Positions 49,950 through 58,911 of a stretch of DNA of 64,000 nt are shown here, in pieces (position 1 is the stretch's first letter; each line of letters opens with the position of its first letter). The stretch is from Hymenobacter taeanensis. Lineage in GTDB: Bacteria; Bacteroidota; Bacteroidia; Cytophagales; Hymenobacteraceae. Both the position numbers and the translations under genes were made by a program. The stretch is from the NCBI RefSeq assembly GCF_013137895.1, contig NZ_CP053538.1, positions 1,673,501-1,737,500 on the forward strand, written 5' to 3'. Under the pieces are notes generated by a model. That model ran no database searches and was not told the origin of the DNA. It worked only from the letters and a program-made list of their open reading frames with translations.

Positions 49950-51413
49950 TTATTTACTGCCGGCAGGCAAAGTGCTACTGTAGGTGTTGGCCTTACCAAA
50001 CGACTCCTTGATTTCGTCCACGGCAGCCCGGCTGCTCAGGCGCTTGGGCTTGGTATTCAGAAACGTACCATCTTCGGCCAGCAGAAAGTAAGCGGGCACA
50101 TCCTGCACCCCATAAGCCTTGGCAACTACGGAGCGAAGGCCACCGCTGGCCCGCACGTGAGTACCGGGCAGGCGCTTGGTTAGCACCAGTTGTTTCCAGG
50201 CCCCTTCATTTTCGTCGAGGGCAATGTTGAGGAACACAATATTTTTGCCATCAAACTTCTTGGCCAGGTCAGCGGCGTAAGGCAAATCGCGCAGGGCTAG
50301 GCCACTGGTGGTGCGCCAGAAGTTGATGTACACCAGCTTACCAGCCAGTTGTTTCAGGCTAACCGTATCGCCAGTAGAGGAAGTAAGGCTGAAATCGGGA
50401 GCGGGCGAACCAATAGCAAAGGCTTTATGGGCCTCAAAATCCTGCTGCAGAATTGGATAGTACTGATTCTGCGGATCAGCCTCCTTAAAATCGGCCAGCA
50501 TAGCGGCCGACTGTTTCACGTGCCCAAATCGGAACGACTCCTGCAGCACCCGCCCCATAATGATGGGCTTAACTGGGCCGGTTAGCTGGTTCTTGGCCAA
50601 GTCATAGCACACCTGATAAAAGTCAGGGTCGGAGCGACGCTTGCCGCTGCTTTCGGCGGTGTAGTGAATGTAGTTGAGTAAAAACTCCTGATACATGCCA
50701 CTGTTCACCGATGCCGGGCTATTGATAAGCGCCTTATCGTTCAGGAACTCATAGTAAGAGGACGACAATTTCAGGCGGCTCTCGGTGGCCACTACCTGCT
50801 CGCGCAAGTCCTGAAAGGTTAGCCGGTCGTTGGCGTAGCTATACTCTATCTCGGCTTTGGCGAAGTTCTTGAAAGCCTGGCTCAGCTGATTATCCTGAAT
50901 GTAGCCGTCGAGGAACTTACGCTCTTCCTTGCGCCGATAGTCCAGAAACGAGAGGAAGCCGGGCTCATAGAGCATGATGTTATCGGGGAGCACCTGAAAG
51001 CCATCGTTCTCGATAAACTTCTCGTCCACTTCCGCTAGGTAGGCATTGGTTTCAGCCCCCTTGCCTTTGAAGCGCACGGTGCTGGCCATATCAGAGCCTT
51101 TAAAGCGAATATCCAGCTGATTACCGGGTTCCAGAAACAGGTTGGCCACGTCATCCCCGTACACTAAATCGGCGCGGGTAGGGCCCTCCACCTTTACGGC
51201 CATCCGGAACTCTCCTTTATCGTCGAGGCGGGCGTAGGTAATCTGCTCCTTCGGATCCAGCGGATTCTCGTGAATAGATACAGCCACTGTATCGGCGGTG
51301 CGCCCGTTCACCTTGCCCGTCAGCACCACTGTGCCCTGGGCCCTGCTCACAAGCGGAGCAACCAGAAGCCCGACCAAAAGCAGAGCAGCAACTATGTGAG
51401 ATTTAAAGGGCAT
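49950..51413 (-). CDS. TlpA-like thioredoxin-fold protein lacking the CxxC pair
   Basis: The start is set at 51413 (MPFKSHIVAALLLVGLLVAPLVSRAQ), which gives a Sec signal peptide; Met codons also lie at 51428 and 51515. The 487-residue protein has an N-terminal DUF4369-like beta domain (about 27-125), a long helical middle and a TlpA/AhpC-type thioredoxin domain (about 334-475). The active site is W367-R-T-T-S371-G-L-A374: both cysteines of the usual WCxxC are replaced, by Ser and Ala. The cis-Pro440 is present. Thus it cannot act as a disulfide oxidoreductase and may be a binding or structural homologue. Confidence 0.82.
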   Translation of the reverse strand: MPFKSHIVAALLLVGLLVAPLVSRAQGTVVLTGKVNGRTADTVAVSIHENPLDPKEQITYARLDDKGEFRMAVKVEGPTRADLVYGDDVANLFLEPGNQLDIRFKGSDMASTVRFKGKGAETNAYLAEVDEKFIENDGFQVLPDNIMLYEPGFLSFLDYRRKEERKFLDGYIQDNQLSQAFKNFAKAEIEYSYANDRLTFQDLREQVVATESRLKLSSSYYEFLNDKALINSPASVNSGMYQEFLLNYIHYTAESSGKRRSDPDFYQVCYDLAKNQLTGPVKPIIMGRVLQESFRFGHVKQSAAMLADFKEADPQNQYYPILQQDFEAHKAFAIGSPAPDFSLTSSTGDTVSLKQLAGKLVYINFWRTTSGLALRDLPYAADLAKKFDGKNIVFLNIALDENEGAWKQLVLTKRLPGTHVRASGGLRSVVAKAYGVQDVPAYFLLAEDGTFLNTKPKRLSSRAAVDEIKESFGKANTYSSTLPAGSK

Positions 51414-51762
51414 TAGAAGGAATTGCATACATGAGGGACTTGGAATTGTCCGCTTTTCGAATTTAAGAAGTGCTACTCTGATCAGGTGATTCGCGGTAAA
51501 AGCCAATTCCCGCATCTAAGATACGGCATAAAAAAAGAGAAAGTCCTATCCGTAAGGCCCCTTTTTGTGTAGCAAGTTCCTAATAACAAAGTTTTGAACC
51601 AAGCCCCTCATAAACCAATGATTTAAGCAGCTATACAAATCAACAGGCCCTGAAACCAGAATGGTATAGCTCGCGCTCTGGCCCCTGTTGCTGGTAACCT
51701 AATTTACAGTTACTCCAAGCGTTTGCTTAGCCCAGTACATTGGTACTGCCCTCATGGGTAAA
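51414..51762. other. Spacer between radA and the TlpA-like gene
   Basis: The 349-base gap holds the promoter of the TlpA-like gene. A weak interrupted inverted repeat (51641-51647 CAACAGG with 51684-51690 CCTGTTG, plus CCAGA/TCTGG inside) lies about 70 bases after radA and may end its transcript. No small gene is seen. Confidence 0.4.
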
Positions 51763-53154
51763 TCAGCCAAATAGCCCGTTCAGGACCTCATCTAGGCGGC
51801 CCGAAGGGTGCACGCGGATGCCGTAGCGGGCAATATCAAGCCCACGGGCATTGAACTGGGAGATGTACATTTCGGCAAAGCCCAGCTTCTCGGCCTCTGA
51901 CAGGCGCTGATCAAGCCGGCTCACGGCCCTAATTTCACCGCTCAGGCCCACTTCCGCCGCCAAGCACACTTCGCCGGCAATGGGCACATCATTCAGGCTG
52001 CTGACTACGGCGGCGCATACGGCCAGATCCAGAGCCGGGTCATCGAGGCGGAGGCCACCAGCAATGTTCAGGAACACGTCATGCTGGCCCAAGCGGAGGC
52101 CGCTGCGCTTTTCCAGCACCGCCAGCAGCATCTGCAGGCGCTTGGCATCAAAGCCGGTGCTGCTGCGCTGGGGAGTGCCATAGGTAGCAGGCGTTACTAG
52201 GGCCTGCACCTCCACCAGCAGGGGCCGGTTGCCTTCCAGCGTGGCCCCAATGGCCATACCGCTCAGGCTCTCAGTGCGCTGGCTCAGCAAAATCTCGGAG
52301 GGGTTACTAACCTGCCGTAGGCCACTGCCCTGCATCTCATAAATCCCTAGCTCAGAGGTGGAGCCGAAGCGGTTTTTTACCGTGCGCAGCAAGCGGTAGC
52401 TCAGGTGACGGTCGCCCTCAAACTGCAATACCGTATCCACCATATGCTCCAGAATCTTGGGACCGGCAATGGAACCGTCTTTAGTAATGTGGCCAATGAG
52501 TAGCACCGGCACGCCCGTATCCTTGGCATATTTCAGCAACTCAGTAGTGCACTCCCGCACCTGACTCACTGAGCCAGCCCCCGCTTCTACCAGCGAAGAG
52601 TGCAGGGTCTGGATGGAGTCGATGATAACCACGTTGGGCTGGAGCTGGTCAATCTGCCGGAAGATATTCTGCGTTCCCGTTTCCGTGAGAATGTAGAGGT
52701 TGGGGTGCTGCTTCCCAAGGCGCTCAGCTCGCATCTTGATCTGCTGCTCGCTTTCCTCACCTGACACATACAGAATGCGCAGGTTACCCATGTGCATGGC
52801 AATCTGGAGCATAAGGGTGCTCTTGCCAATGCCTGGCTCGCCACCAATAAGCACTAGTGAGCCAGGTACCAGGCCACCCCCAAGCACGCGGTTTAGCTCG
52901 CCGTCATGGGTATTGAGACGAGACTCTTCTTCGTAGAGAATATCGCCAAGGGGCTTGGGTTTGGCGGCTTTGGTAGTGGTGCTACCCACGGAAGTAGAGG
53001 CCTTCCAGGCCCCGGCCGCCGTGGCCGTGTCGGGCTTTTCAATTACCTCTTCTACATAGGTGTTCCACTCGCCGCAGGAGGGGCAGCGGCCAATCCACTT
53101 AGCAGATTGGGCACCGCAATTCTGACAAAAATATAGGGTCTTGATTTTGGCCAT
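51763..53154 (-). CDS. radA: DNA repair protein RadA
   Basis: RadA is a RecA-like ATPase that processes recombination intermediates. The 463-residue product shows the full layout: an N-terminal zinc finger (Cys10, Cys13, Cys24, Cys27), Walker A GGEPGIGKST (Lys111, Ser112), Walker B NVVIIDSIQT, the RadA-specific KNRFG motif (260-264) and a C-terminal Lon-like domain (about 310 on: FLNIAGGLRLDDPALDLAV). Length and order match E. coli RadA. Monocistronic. Confidence 0.96.
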   Translation of the reverse strand: MAKIKTLYFCQNCGAQSAKWIGRCPSCGEWNTYVEEVIEKPDTATAAGAWKASTSVGSTTTKAAKPKPLGDILYEEESRLNTHDGELNRVLGGGLVPGSLVLIGGEPGIGKSTLMLQIAMHMGNLRILYVSGEESEQQIKMRAERLGKQHPNLYILTETGTQNIFRQIDQLQPNVVIIDSIQTLHSSLVEAGAGSVSQVRECTTELLKYAKDTGVPVLLIGHITKDGSIAGPKILEHMVDTVLQFEGDRHLSYRLLRTVKNRFGSTSELGIYEMQGSGLRQVSNPSEILLSQRTESLSGMAIGATLEGNRPLLVEVQALVTPATYGTPQRSSTGFDAKRLQMLLAVLEKRSGLRLGQHDVFLNIAGGLRLDDPALDLAVCAAVVSSLNDVPIAGEVCLAAEVGLSGEIRAVSRLDQRLSEAEKLGFAEMYISQFNARGLDIARYGIRVHPSGRLDEVLNGLFG

Positions 53155-53567
53155 GTAGGGAACTCTGACTGAGCCGGGGTGAACTAAAGAAATGCGCTCG
53201 GCGGCTAAAAAGTTTGGTAAGAAACGGGTTTTTGCCCGAGGTTAATTTTTCACAGCTTTTCAGACATTCGGTACGGTGAACTAACCAATTTAACCATTAA
53301 ACACAACTATTGACTTAGCAGCTAAAATTGAATTAATTCAATAATGTCATTAATACAACAGTCTACATACACTTGTTGCTGAATGGAGCTCATCTATGAT
53401 TATTATTCTCACAGTCAATTAAAACCAAGAGTAGCCAGGAAAACCAGATTATTAATAGAGCCTGCTACAGCAACCAAAGCACTAAACAGCTTAAGACAGG
53501 CCAATATGATCAATGAATTCATTATTGAATAAATTAAATACCATTATATATAGGTTTATCATAATAC
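53155..53567. other. AT-rich spacer upstream of the surface operon
   Basis: This divergent gap between radA and the tail-fibre-like gene is markedly AT-rich from about 53250 on, unlike the rest of the window. It must contain the promoter of radA and of the surface operon (-7 box at 53568-53575). I found no small gene or strong hairpin. The low GC is a possible sign of transfer or of a regulatory tract. Confidence 0.5.
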
Positions 53568-53575
53568 TATCTTTG
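53568..53575 (+). promoter_or_regulatory. -7 box TATCTTTG of the surface operon
   Basis: TATCTTTG matches TAnnTTTG exactly. It lies one base before an in-frame ATG (53577), which would be upstream of the transcription start, so the real start is the next in-frame ATG at 53631. The leader is about 50 bases. Confidence 0.6.
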
Positions 53576-53630
53576 CATGAGATTATCCTTTGCAGGGAGA
53601 CAACCTCTAGCCCATACCTACACACTACTA

Positions 53631-55001
53631 ATGCAACACTCTTATCGTTTTTTGTTAGGCCTGTCGCTCAGTGCTCTAACTTTCTCTGCTCGCGCCCAAT
53701 CGGTGGGTGTGGGCACTACTACTCCCGATCCTAATGCAGCTCTGGATATTTCGGCTGGCACTGGAAACAACAAAGGTCTGCTAATACCGCGCGTGACGGA
53801 AGCTCAGCGCATTGCTATTACCACTACTACGCCGGGAATGCTGGTATTCCAGACTAACGGCGCACAGCCGGGCTTCTGGTATTTTCAGAACAACGTATGG
53901 GTAGCATTGCCTTCGGGCACTACCACTAGCTCAGCCTGGCAGCGTGCTGGTAACGCCGGTACTGACCCTGGTACTAACCCCGGCGTGGGTAGTAGCACCA
54001 GCCCCGGCACCGACTTTATTGGTACTGCCGACAACAAAGATGTAGTAGTACGCACCAACAACACAGAGCGCTTGCGCATTACCACCGACGGCAGCTTGTA
54101 TAGCCGGTCCGCATATGGCTTAATTCTGAATGCCAATGACGCGCCCTTGATTACCCGCGGCTGGGACCCTTTTACCAGTGGCAGCTACAACGGGCTGGGG
54201 CGCTGGGGCTTGTTTATGCGGGCCAGCTCATTAACCTCCGGTATTCCTGATTTGGGCGGCAAAACGTTTAGCTGGGTAACCTGGAATGCCAATTCCAACA
54301 TTAGCAGCACCCTGATGACGTTGCTACAAACGGGCCAGCTGGGCCTTGGCACGGTTACGCCGGCGCAAACGCTTGACGTGGTTGGTACGCTAGGTTTGCG
54401 CAATACCGCGGCTTGGGACCATCTATTTATTTCTCATGATGGCTCAACTGCTGCTGTAACGGCGGGTGGAGCTGAAACTGGCTTGGCTCTGCGGGTAGGC
54501 GCTAGTGCTGCAGGCACCTACAACGACGCGTCTCAGAACTACCGCGACGTAATGCGCCTCATGCCCAGTGGCAACGTGGGCATTGGAACTACTAACCCAG
54601 GTGCCATGCTAGAAGTAGCGGGGCAGGTGAAAATTACCGGAGGTGCGCCTGGCGTGGGTAAAGTCCTGACCTCTGATGGTACTGGCCTAGCCACCTGGCA
54701 GGCAGCTGCTAATAGTGCCACCAACATTCAGACTACCAATACCTTCACAGTTCCTACTACGGGTACAGGTACGCTGAATGCCACAACGGGTATAGTAATT
54801 CTGCCGAACAATAGCAGCACAAACGGCACTGTTACGCTGGGCACTGGCACCAATGGCCAAACCCTTACCATTACTAACCTCGACCCCGACGCGGTGAGCA
54901 TTACCAGCACTAGCGGCACTGGCACTCTGCTGCCCAATTTCGCAGCGCAGTTCGTGTACGTGGTGAATGGTACCACCAGCGGCTGGTTCCGCGTCAACTA
55001 A
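53631..55001 (+). CDS. Secreted tail-fibre-like repeat protein
   Basis: The start is placed at 53631 (MQHSYRFLLGLSLSALTFSARAQ, a Sec signal peptide), since an upstream in-frame ATG lies in the promoter. The 456-residue protein repeats units of the type VGVGTTTPDPNAALDISAGTG, LGLGTVTPAQTLDVVGTLG and VGIGTTNPGAMLEVAGQV, which resemble phage tail-fibre or tail-spike stalk repeats and are frequent in Bacteroidetes surface proteins. Between them is a beta-rich body. It has no visible T9SS or lipoprotein signal. It is the first of three genes with close spacing (33 and 17 bases), so an operon is likely. Role: probably surface adhesion or ornament; not known. Confidence 0.75.
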   Translation: MQHSYRFLLGLSLSALTFSARAQSVGVGTTTPDPNAALDISAGTGNNKGLLIPRVTEAQRIAITTTTPGMLVFQTNGAQPGFWYFQNNVWVALPSGTTTSSAWQRAGNAGTDPGTNPGVGSSTSPGTDFIGTADNKDVVVRTNNTERLRITTDGSLYSRSAYGLILNANDAPLITRGWDPFTSGSYNGLGRWGLFMRASSLTSGIPDLGGKTFSWVTWNANSNISSTLMTLLQTGQLGLGTVTPAQTLDVVGTLGLRNTAAWDHLFISHDGSTAAVTAGGAETGLALRVGASAAGTYNDASQNYRDVMRLMPSGNVGIGTTNPGAMLEVAGQVKITGGAPGVGKVLTSDGTGLATWQAAANSATNIQTTNTFTVPTTGTGTLNATTGIVILPNNSSTNGTVTLGTGTNGQTLTITNLDPDAVSITSTSGTGTLLPNFAAQFVYVVNGTTSGWFRVN

Positions 55002-55033
55002 TTCTTTCCCTTCCCTGACTTTCCTTCTCTATT

Positions 55034-55723
55034 ATGAGATTTATAGCTACTCCTGCTGGCATTGTAACAGCGTCTTCTTCTCAACCTCAGGCAGAGCCTC
55101 AGCGCCGCGGCTGGCTTAAGCGTTTTGGCGCCCTGCTAGGCGGTGGCCTACTGGCCAGCCCCGTTTTAGCGGGCACACGCAGTGTAGCCTCTACACAAAG
55201 CATGGAGCCCTTCATTGGAGAAATCATGCTTTTTGCCGGCAACTTTGCGCCTAGTGGCTATGCATTATGCCAGGGACAAATACTGTCTATTGCTCAGAAC
55301 ACTGCCTTATTCTCCATATTAGGTAATACGTACGGTGGTGACGGTCAAACAACTTTTGCTTTGCCTGATTTGCGCGGCCGTTTTCCAATGCAACCAGGGC
55401 AAGGGCCCGGACTATCATCCCGCACTCTGGGAGAAATAGGTGGCACTGAATCGGTTACTCTACTTTCCAACCAGATGCCAGTTCACAATCACTTGTTGAA
55501 TGCGGCCACATCTGTTGGTAACTCTAATTCGCCCAGTGGCAACCTTCTGAGTAACGACGGCCGGGGTGGCACTCAATTCACCTCAGCAGGTACGGCAAAT
55601 GCGAACATGAATGCCCAGAGTGTAGCAGCGGCGGGCGGCAGTCAGCCTCACGAAAATATGCCACCGTACCTGGGCATCAACTTCTGTATTGCCCTACAAG
55701 GCATTTTTCCCCCACGCGACTAG
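55034..55723 (+). CDS. Tail-collar-domain protein with Tat signal
   Basis: The 229-residue product carries RRGWLKRF (residues 24-31), an almost perfect twin-arginine motif, followed by a hydrophobic region (GALLGGGLLASPVLAG). It is therefore likely exported folded through Tat; tatC is at 26901-27773. The mature part has a phage tail-collar domain (about 57-120): IGEIMLFAGNFAPSGYALCQGQIL and TYGGDGQTTFALPDLRGRFPM. Its C-terminal half (HENMPPYLGINFCIALQGIFP) is also that of MdpB-like microcystin-dependent proteins and phage tail fibres. Second gene of the surface operon. Confidence 0.82.
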   Translation: MRFIATPAGIVTASSSQPQAEPQRRGWLKRFGALLGGGLLASPVLAGTRSVASTQSMEPFIGEIMLFAGNFAPSGYALCQGQILSIAQNTALFSILGNTYGGDGQTTFALPDLRGRFPMQPGQGPGLSSRTLGEIGGTESVTLLSNQMPVHNHLLNAATSVGNSNSPSGNLLSNDGRGGTQFTSAGTANANMNAQSVAAAGGSQPHENMPPYLGINFCIALQGIFPPRD

Positions 55724-55739
55724 CGACCTAACATATAGG

Positions 55740-57167
55740 ATGAAATTTTTCTACTCTCTTTTAGGGCTGGGTTTACTGGCAGAAGCGGGCTTTGCGCAAA
55801 ACCTGGCTAACAACGGCAGCATCCTGACGGTGCAGTCGGGGGCAACGCTTTACATCCCGGGCGCACTGGACAATAAGGCGGGTAGCACACTTACCAACAC
55901 GGGAGTTGTACAGGTGCTGGGTAACCTCACTAATGCGGGCACCTTGAATTCTTCGGGCCGGGTGTTACTAAGTGGCTCCGCAGCCCAAACTCTAACCGCT
56001 GGTGGCGCCGCGTTGGCGCAGCTGGAAGTGAACAACGGCAGCTCCCAGGGCCTTACGGTGCCCGATAACCTAACGATTACGCAGGAGCTGAAGCTGACAA
56101 ATGGTATGGTGCGCACTCCCGCCAGCGCTACCATTAGCCTCACTAACACAGCCAGCGTATCGGGAGAGGCTACGGGCCGCTACGTACAGGGTAACCTGCG
56201 CGTGACACGTGATAACGTAAGTACTGCCACCGATTTCACCAATAGCGCTACCATTGGCGGTAATGGCCAGAACTTAGGCCGTGTAGAAGTAACACGGACG
56301 GCCGGGCTAACGCTGGCCGGAACCAGCTACGGCACGTTTGGAGATTCTAAAAGTGTTGACAGAATCTGGACGGTAACCGCAGATCAGGCGCCCACTGGCG
56401 CAGTGCCCATTACGCTCTCATGGTTACCAGATAACGATAACGGCCTGACTGATTTCTCCCGGGTGCTCATCTGGCGCCAAGCTACTCAAACAGCTCCCTG
56501 GAATGGGGTAGGCTCAGTAGCTAACGCTTCTACTACGCGCAGCATTAGCTCCAGTACTACCGTTCTTGGCCGCTTTACCGTTACCAACTCTGCCAACCCG
56601 CTGCCTGTGCAGCTTATTGCCTTCAGGGCAGAGGCCAGGGCAGCAGATGTGCTGCTGCACTGGGCTACCGCCTCGGAGAAAGACAACGCCCTGTTTGCTA
56701 TTGAGGTAAGCACAGATGGCAGGCTGTTTCAGACGGTAGGCCAGGTAGCTGGGCGCGGCACTACCAGCCAGCAAACCTCCTATACTTACACTGATGCTAG
56801 AGTAAGCCGTTACAACGCCGACGTGCTATACTACCGTTTGCGGCAGCAGGATACTGATGGCACTCAGTCTTATTCAGCGGTGCAGGTGGTGCGGCCGTTA
56901 GAAACAGAGCAGGCTATGGCGCTGCAGGCCCATCCTAATCCGTTCAGCCAGGAGTTGTTTGCCCGTTTGGTATTACCCAAAGCAGGCCTTGCCAGCATCG
57001 CGCTTCATAATACGCTGGGCCAGGTGCTGTTTACCCGCCAGCTAGAACTGCCCGCGGGCACTTCTGAAGTAGCCCTTCCGGAAGCTGATAAGCTACCGCA
57101 GGGGGTATACTTACTAGTTGTTCGGCAAGCCAATGCCTCGCGTGTTGTAAAGGTGGTGCGGGAATAG
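55740..57167 (+). CDS. Surface protein with T9SS sorting domain
   Basis: The start is set at 55740 (MKFFYSLLGLGLLAEAGFAQ), with a signal peptide; upstream in-frame codons overlap the collar gene. The 475-residue protein has an N-terminal beta-helix-like region with repeats of LTNTGVVQVLGNLTNAGTLNSSGRV type, a middle domain and, at about 390-475, a T9SS type A sorting domain: LQAHPNPFSQELFARLVLPKAG...GQVLFTRQLELPAG...LPQGVYLLVV. It should be carried across the outer membrane and anchored there. Third gene of the operon. Confidence 0.8.
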   Translation: MKFFYSLLGLGLLAEAGFAQNLANNGSILTVQSGATLYIPGALDNKAGSTLTNTGVVQVLGNLTNAGTLNSSGRVLLSGSAAQTLTAGGAALAQLEVNNGSSQGLTVPDNLTITQELKLTNGMVRTPASATISLTNTASVSGEATGRYVQGNLRVTRDNVSTATDFTNSATIGGNGQNLGRVEVTRTAGLTLAGTSYGTFGDSKSVDRIWTVTADQAPTGAVPITLSWLPDNDNGLTDFSRVLIWRQATQTAPWNGVGSVANASTTRSISSSTTVLGRFTVTNSANPLPVQLIAFRAEARAADVLLHWATASEKDNALFAIEVSTDGRLFQTVGQVAGRGTTSQQTSYTYTDARVSRYNADVLYYRLRQQDTDGTQSYSAVQVVRPLETEQAMALQAHPNPFSQELFARLVLPKAGLASIALHNTLGQVLFTRQLELPAGTSEVALPEADKLPQGVYLLVVRQANASRVVKVVRE

Positions 57168-57198
57168 TCTTACACTTCACTGCGGTAGCAACCAGAGT

Positions 57199-57232
57199 AA
57201 ACGGCCAGATTCTTTTAGGGATCTGGCCGTTT
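57199..57232 (+). terminator. Terminator of the surface operon
   Basis: Perfect 12-base arms AAACGGCCAGAT (57199-57210) and ATCTGGCCGTTT (57221-57232) around a 10-base loop, followed by TCGTTTG. It lies 32 bases after the last gene. Confidence 0.8.
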
Positions 57233-57368
57233 CGTTTGTCCTAGCTTTATAGTGCTAAGTAGAAAGTAAATCAGACCTTCATCTGGTTATACTAGCAGTT
57301 TACCCCAACTAGCTTCGGGTGGCCCTTTCTCCTGGCCTGGCCTTCACTACTTATCCTGCCTTCCTGCT

Positions 57369-58763
57369 ATGCCTGCCGCTACTCTCACGCCCAATGATCT
57401 TGCCCGCGTAGCCACTTTCGCGGAGCTGCCTCCCGATACGCTGCAGTGGCTCCTCGACCACGGTGAGGTGCGCACTTACGCCTCCGGCGATACTGTCATG
57501 AGCCCCGGCGACCCTGCTGAGTTTATGGTGGTAGTGCTGGCGGGTGGCCTACAATTCTTTAGTGTGCGCAACGGCAACCGGGAGCCCATTTTTCGGGTTG
57601 AAAAAGGCCACGTGAGTGGGGTGCTGCCCTACTCGCGGCTGCGCACCATTCAGGGCCTGGGAGTGGCCACTGACGCTACCGAGCTGCTGCTGCTGCACCG
57701 CGACAATTTTCCCGCTTTAGAGCAAATTAGCCCTGAGCTGGTGCAGCGCCTGGTAGGGGTAATGAGCGACCGGGCCCGGCAGGAAGCCCGCGGCCAGGAG
57801 CGCGATGATAAGCTGCGGGCCCTGGGCAAGCTCTCGGCGGGCCTGGCTCACGAGCTCAACAACCCGGCGGCCGCTATCATGCGGGCCGCCGAAGCGCTGA
57901 ATAACCGCCTGCGGGCCAAGCCCGGACTTTTATTGGAACTGGTGCGCCACTGCCCCGAGCCCAATGCCCTGGCCGATTTGGCGGCGGTAGCCTCTAACCC
58001 ACCCCTTACGCAGGCTACCCTTTCCCCGCTGGAGCGCTCTGACCGGGAAGACGAGCTGGCCGAATGGCTGGAAGAGCAGAACGTGCCCGATGGCTACGCC
58101 CTTGCCTCAGGCTTGCTAGAAGCCGGCCTCACCCTTGCTACCCTCAAACCACTCATTGCGGCACTGCCCGAGCCTAGTCGGCCCTCAGCTTTGGTGTGGC
58201 TGGAAGGGCAGCTGACTACCCTTTGCCTGGTCCGCGACGTGCAGGAGGCCGGTGGCCGGATTAGCACCCTCGTCAGCAACGTAAAGACCTACAGCCACAT
58301 GGACCGCGCCGGCGACTTCGCGCCCCTGGATGTGCACGCTGGCCTCGATAGCACCGTGAACATTCTCAGCTACTGCATGCGCGAGGAGAAGGTGCAGCTC
58401 ACGCGGGACTATGCCCCTGACCTGCCGCTGGTGAAAGGCCAGGTGAGTAGCCTCAACCAGGTCTGGACCAACCTGCTTGATAACGCCATTGATGCTATGC
58501 CGGGCGGGGGCCAAATCACGCTCCGAACCCGGCTGGAAGGCGACTTCGTGCTGGTGTCGGTGACGGATAATGGGCCGGGCATTCCGCCCGAGGTGCTGCC
58601 TCACATTCTGGAGCCCTTCTACACTACTAAGCCCGCCGGCGAGGGTACCGGCCTGGGCCTTGATATTGCCATGCGCATTGTAGAGCAGCATGATGGCCGC
58701 CTGGAAGTAAAATCGGAGCCAGGCCACACTGAGTTTCGGGTGTGGCTGCCAGCGGTGAAATAG
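57369..58763 (+). CDS. Histidine kinase with N-terminal cyclic-nucleotide-binding-like domain
   Basis: The 464-residue protein has a CNB/CAP-type beta-roll domain at about 15-130 (YASGDTVMSPGDPAEFMVVVLAGGLQFF...). The phosphate-binding cassette lacks its usual Glu (it reads GVLPYSRLRTIQG), so binding of cAMP is doubtful. A HisKA dimerisation helix follows with the phospho-acceptor His161 (SAGLAHELNNPAAA), then a long insert, and a HATPase_c domain with LLDNAIDAMPGG, DNGPGIPPE and GEGTGLGLDIA. There is no membrane segment, so it is cytoplasmic. It precedes a response regulator-flavoprotein gene by 148 bases; the two are an obvious pair. Confidence 0.88.
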   Translation: MPAATLTPNDLARVATFAELPPDTLQWLLDHGEVRTYASGDTVMSPGDPAEFMVVVLAGGLQFFSVRNGNREPIFRVEKGHVSGVLPYSRLRTIQGLGVATDATELLLLHRDNFPALEQISPELVQRLVGVMSDRARQEARGQERDDKLRALGKLSAGLAHELNNPAAAIMRAAEALNNRLRAKPGLLLELVRHCPEPNALADLAAVASNPPLTQATLSPLERSDREDELAEWLEEQNVPDGYALASGLLEAGLTLATLKPLIAALPEPSRPSALVWLEGQLTTLCLVRDVQEAGGRISTLVSNVKTYSHMDRAGDFAPLDVHAGLDSTVNILSYCMREEKVQLTRDYAPDLPLVKGQVSSLNQVWTNLLDNAIDAMPGGGQITLRTRLEGDFVLVSVTDNGPGIPPEVLPHILEPFYTTKPAGEGTGLGLDIAMRIVEQHDGRLEVKSEPGHTEFRVWLPAVK

Positions 58764-58911
58764 TAGTTCAATAATGGAGTGAGTTTGCTGTTTGGTTGGC
58801 CTGGGCGTCAGTGGCGCCCTGCAGGCCAGTAGAACGGTAAGCCTCTTATTTCACTACCTCACCGCTTTCCTACATTATTTCACAACTTCCCACCTCACAA
58901 CCTCACCATAG
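58764..58911. other. Spacer between the kinase and the regulator-flavoprotein genes
   Basis: The 148-base gap has a TCAC-rich tract (58870-58907, TTCACAACTTCCCACCTCACAACC-like) that is the complement of the GTGA-phrase repeats. No hairpin terminator is obvious, so read-through is possible. Confidence 0.4.

Noticed and set aside
53631..55723. Prophage remnant, suggested by tail-fibre-like and tail-collar domains
   Set aside because: No capsid, terminase, integrase or other tail genes adjoin; the proteins have export signals and share an operon with a T9SS protein.
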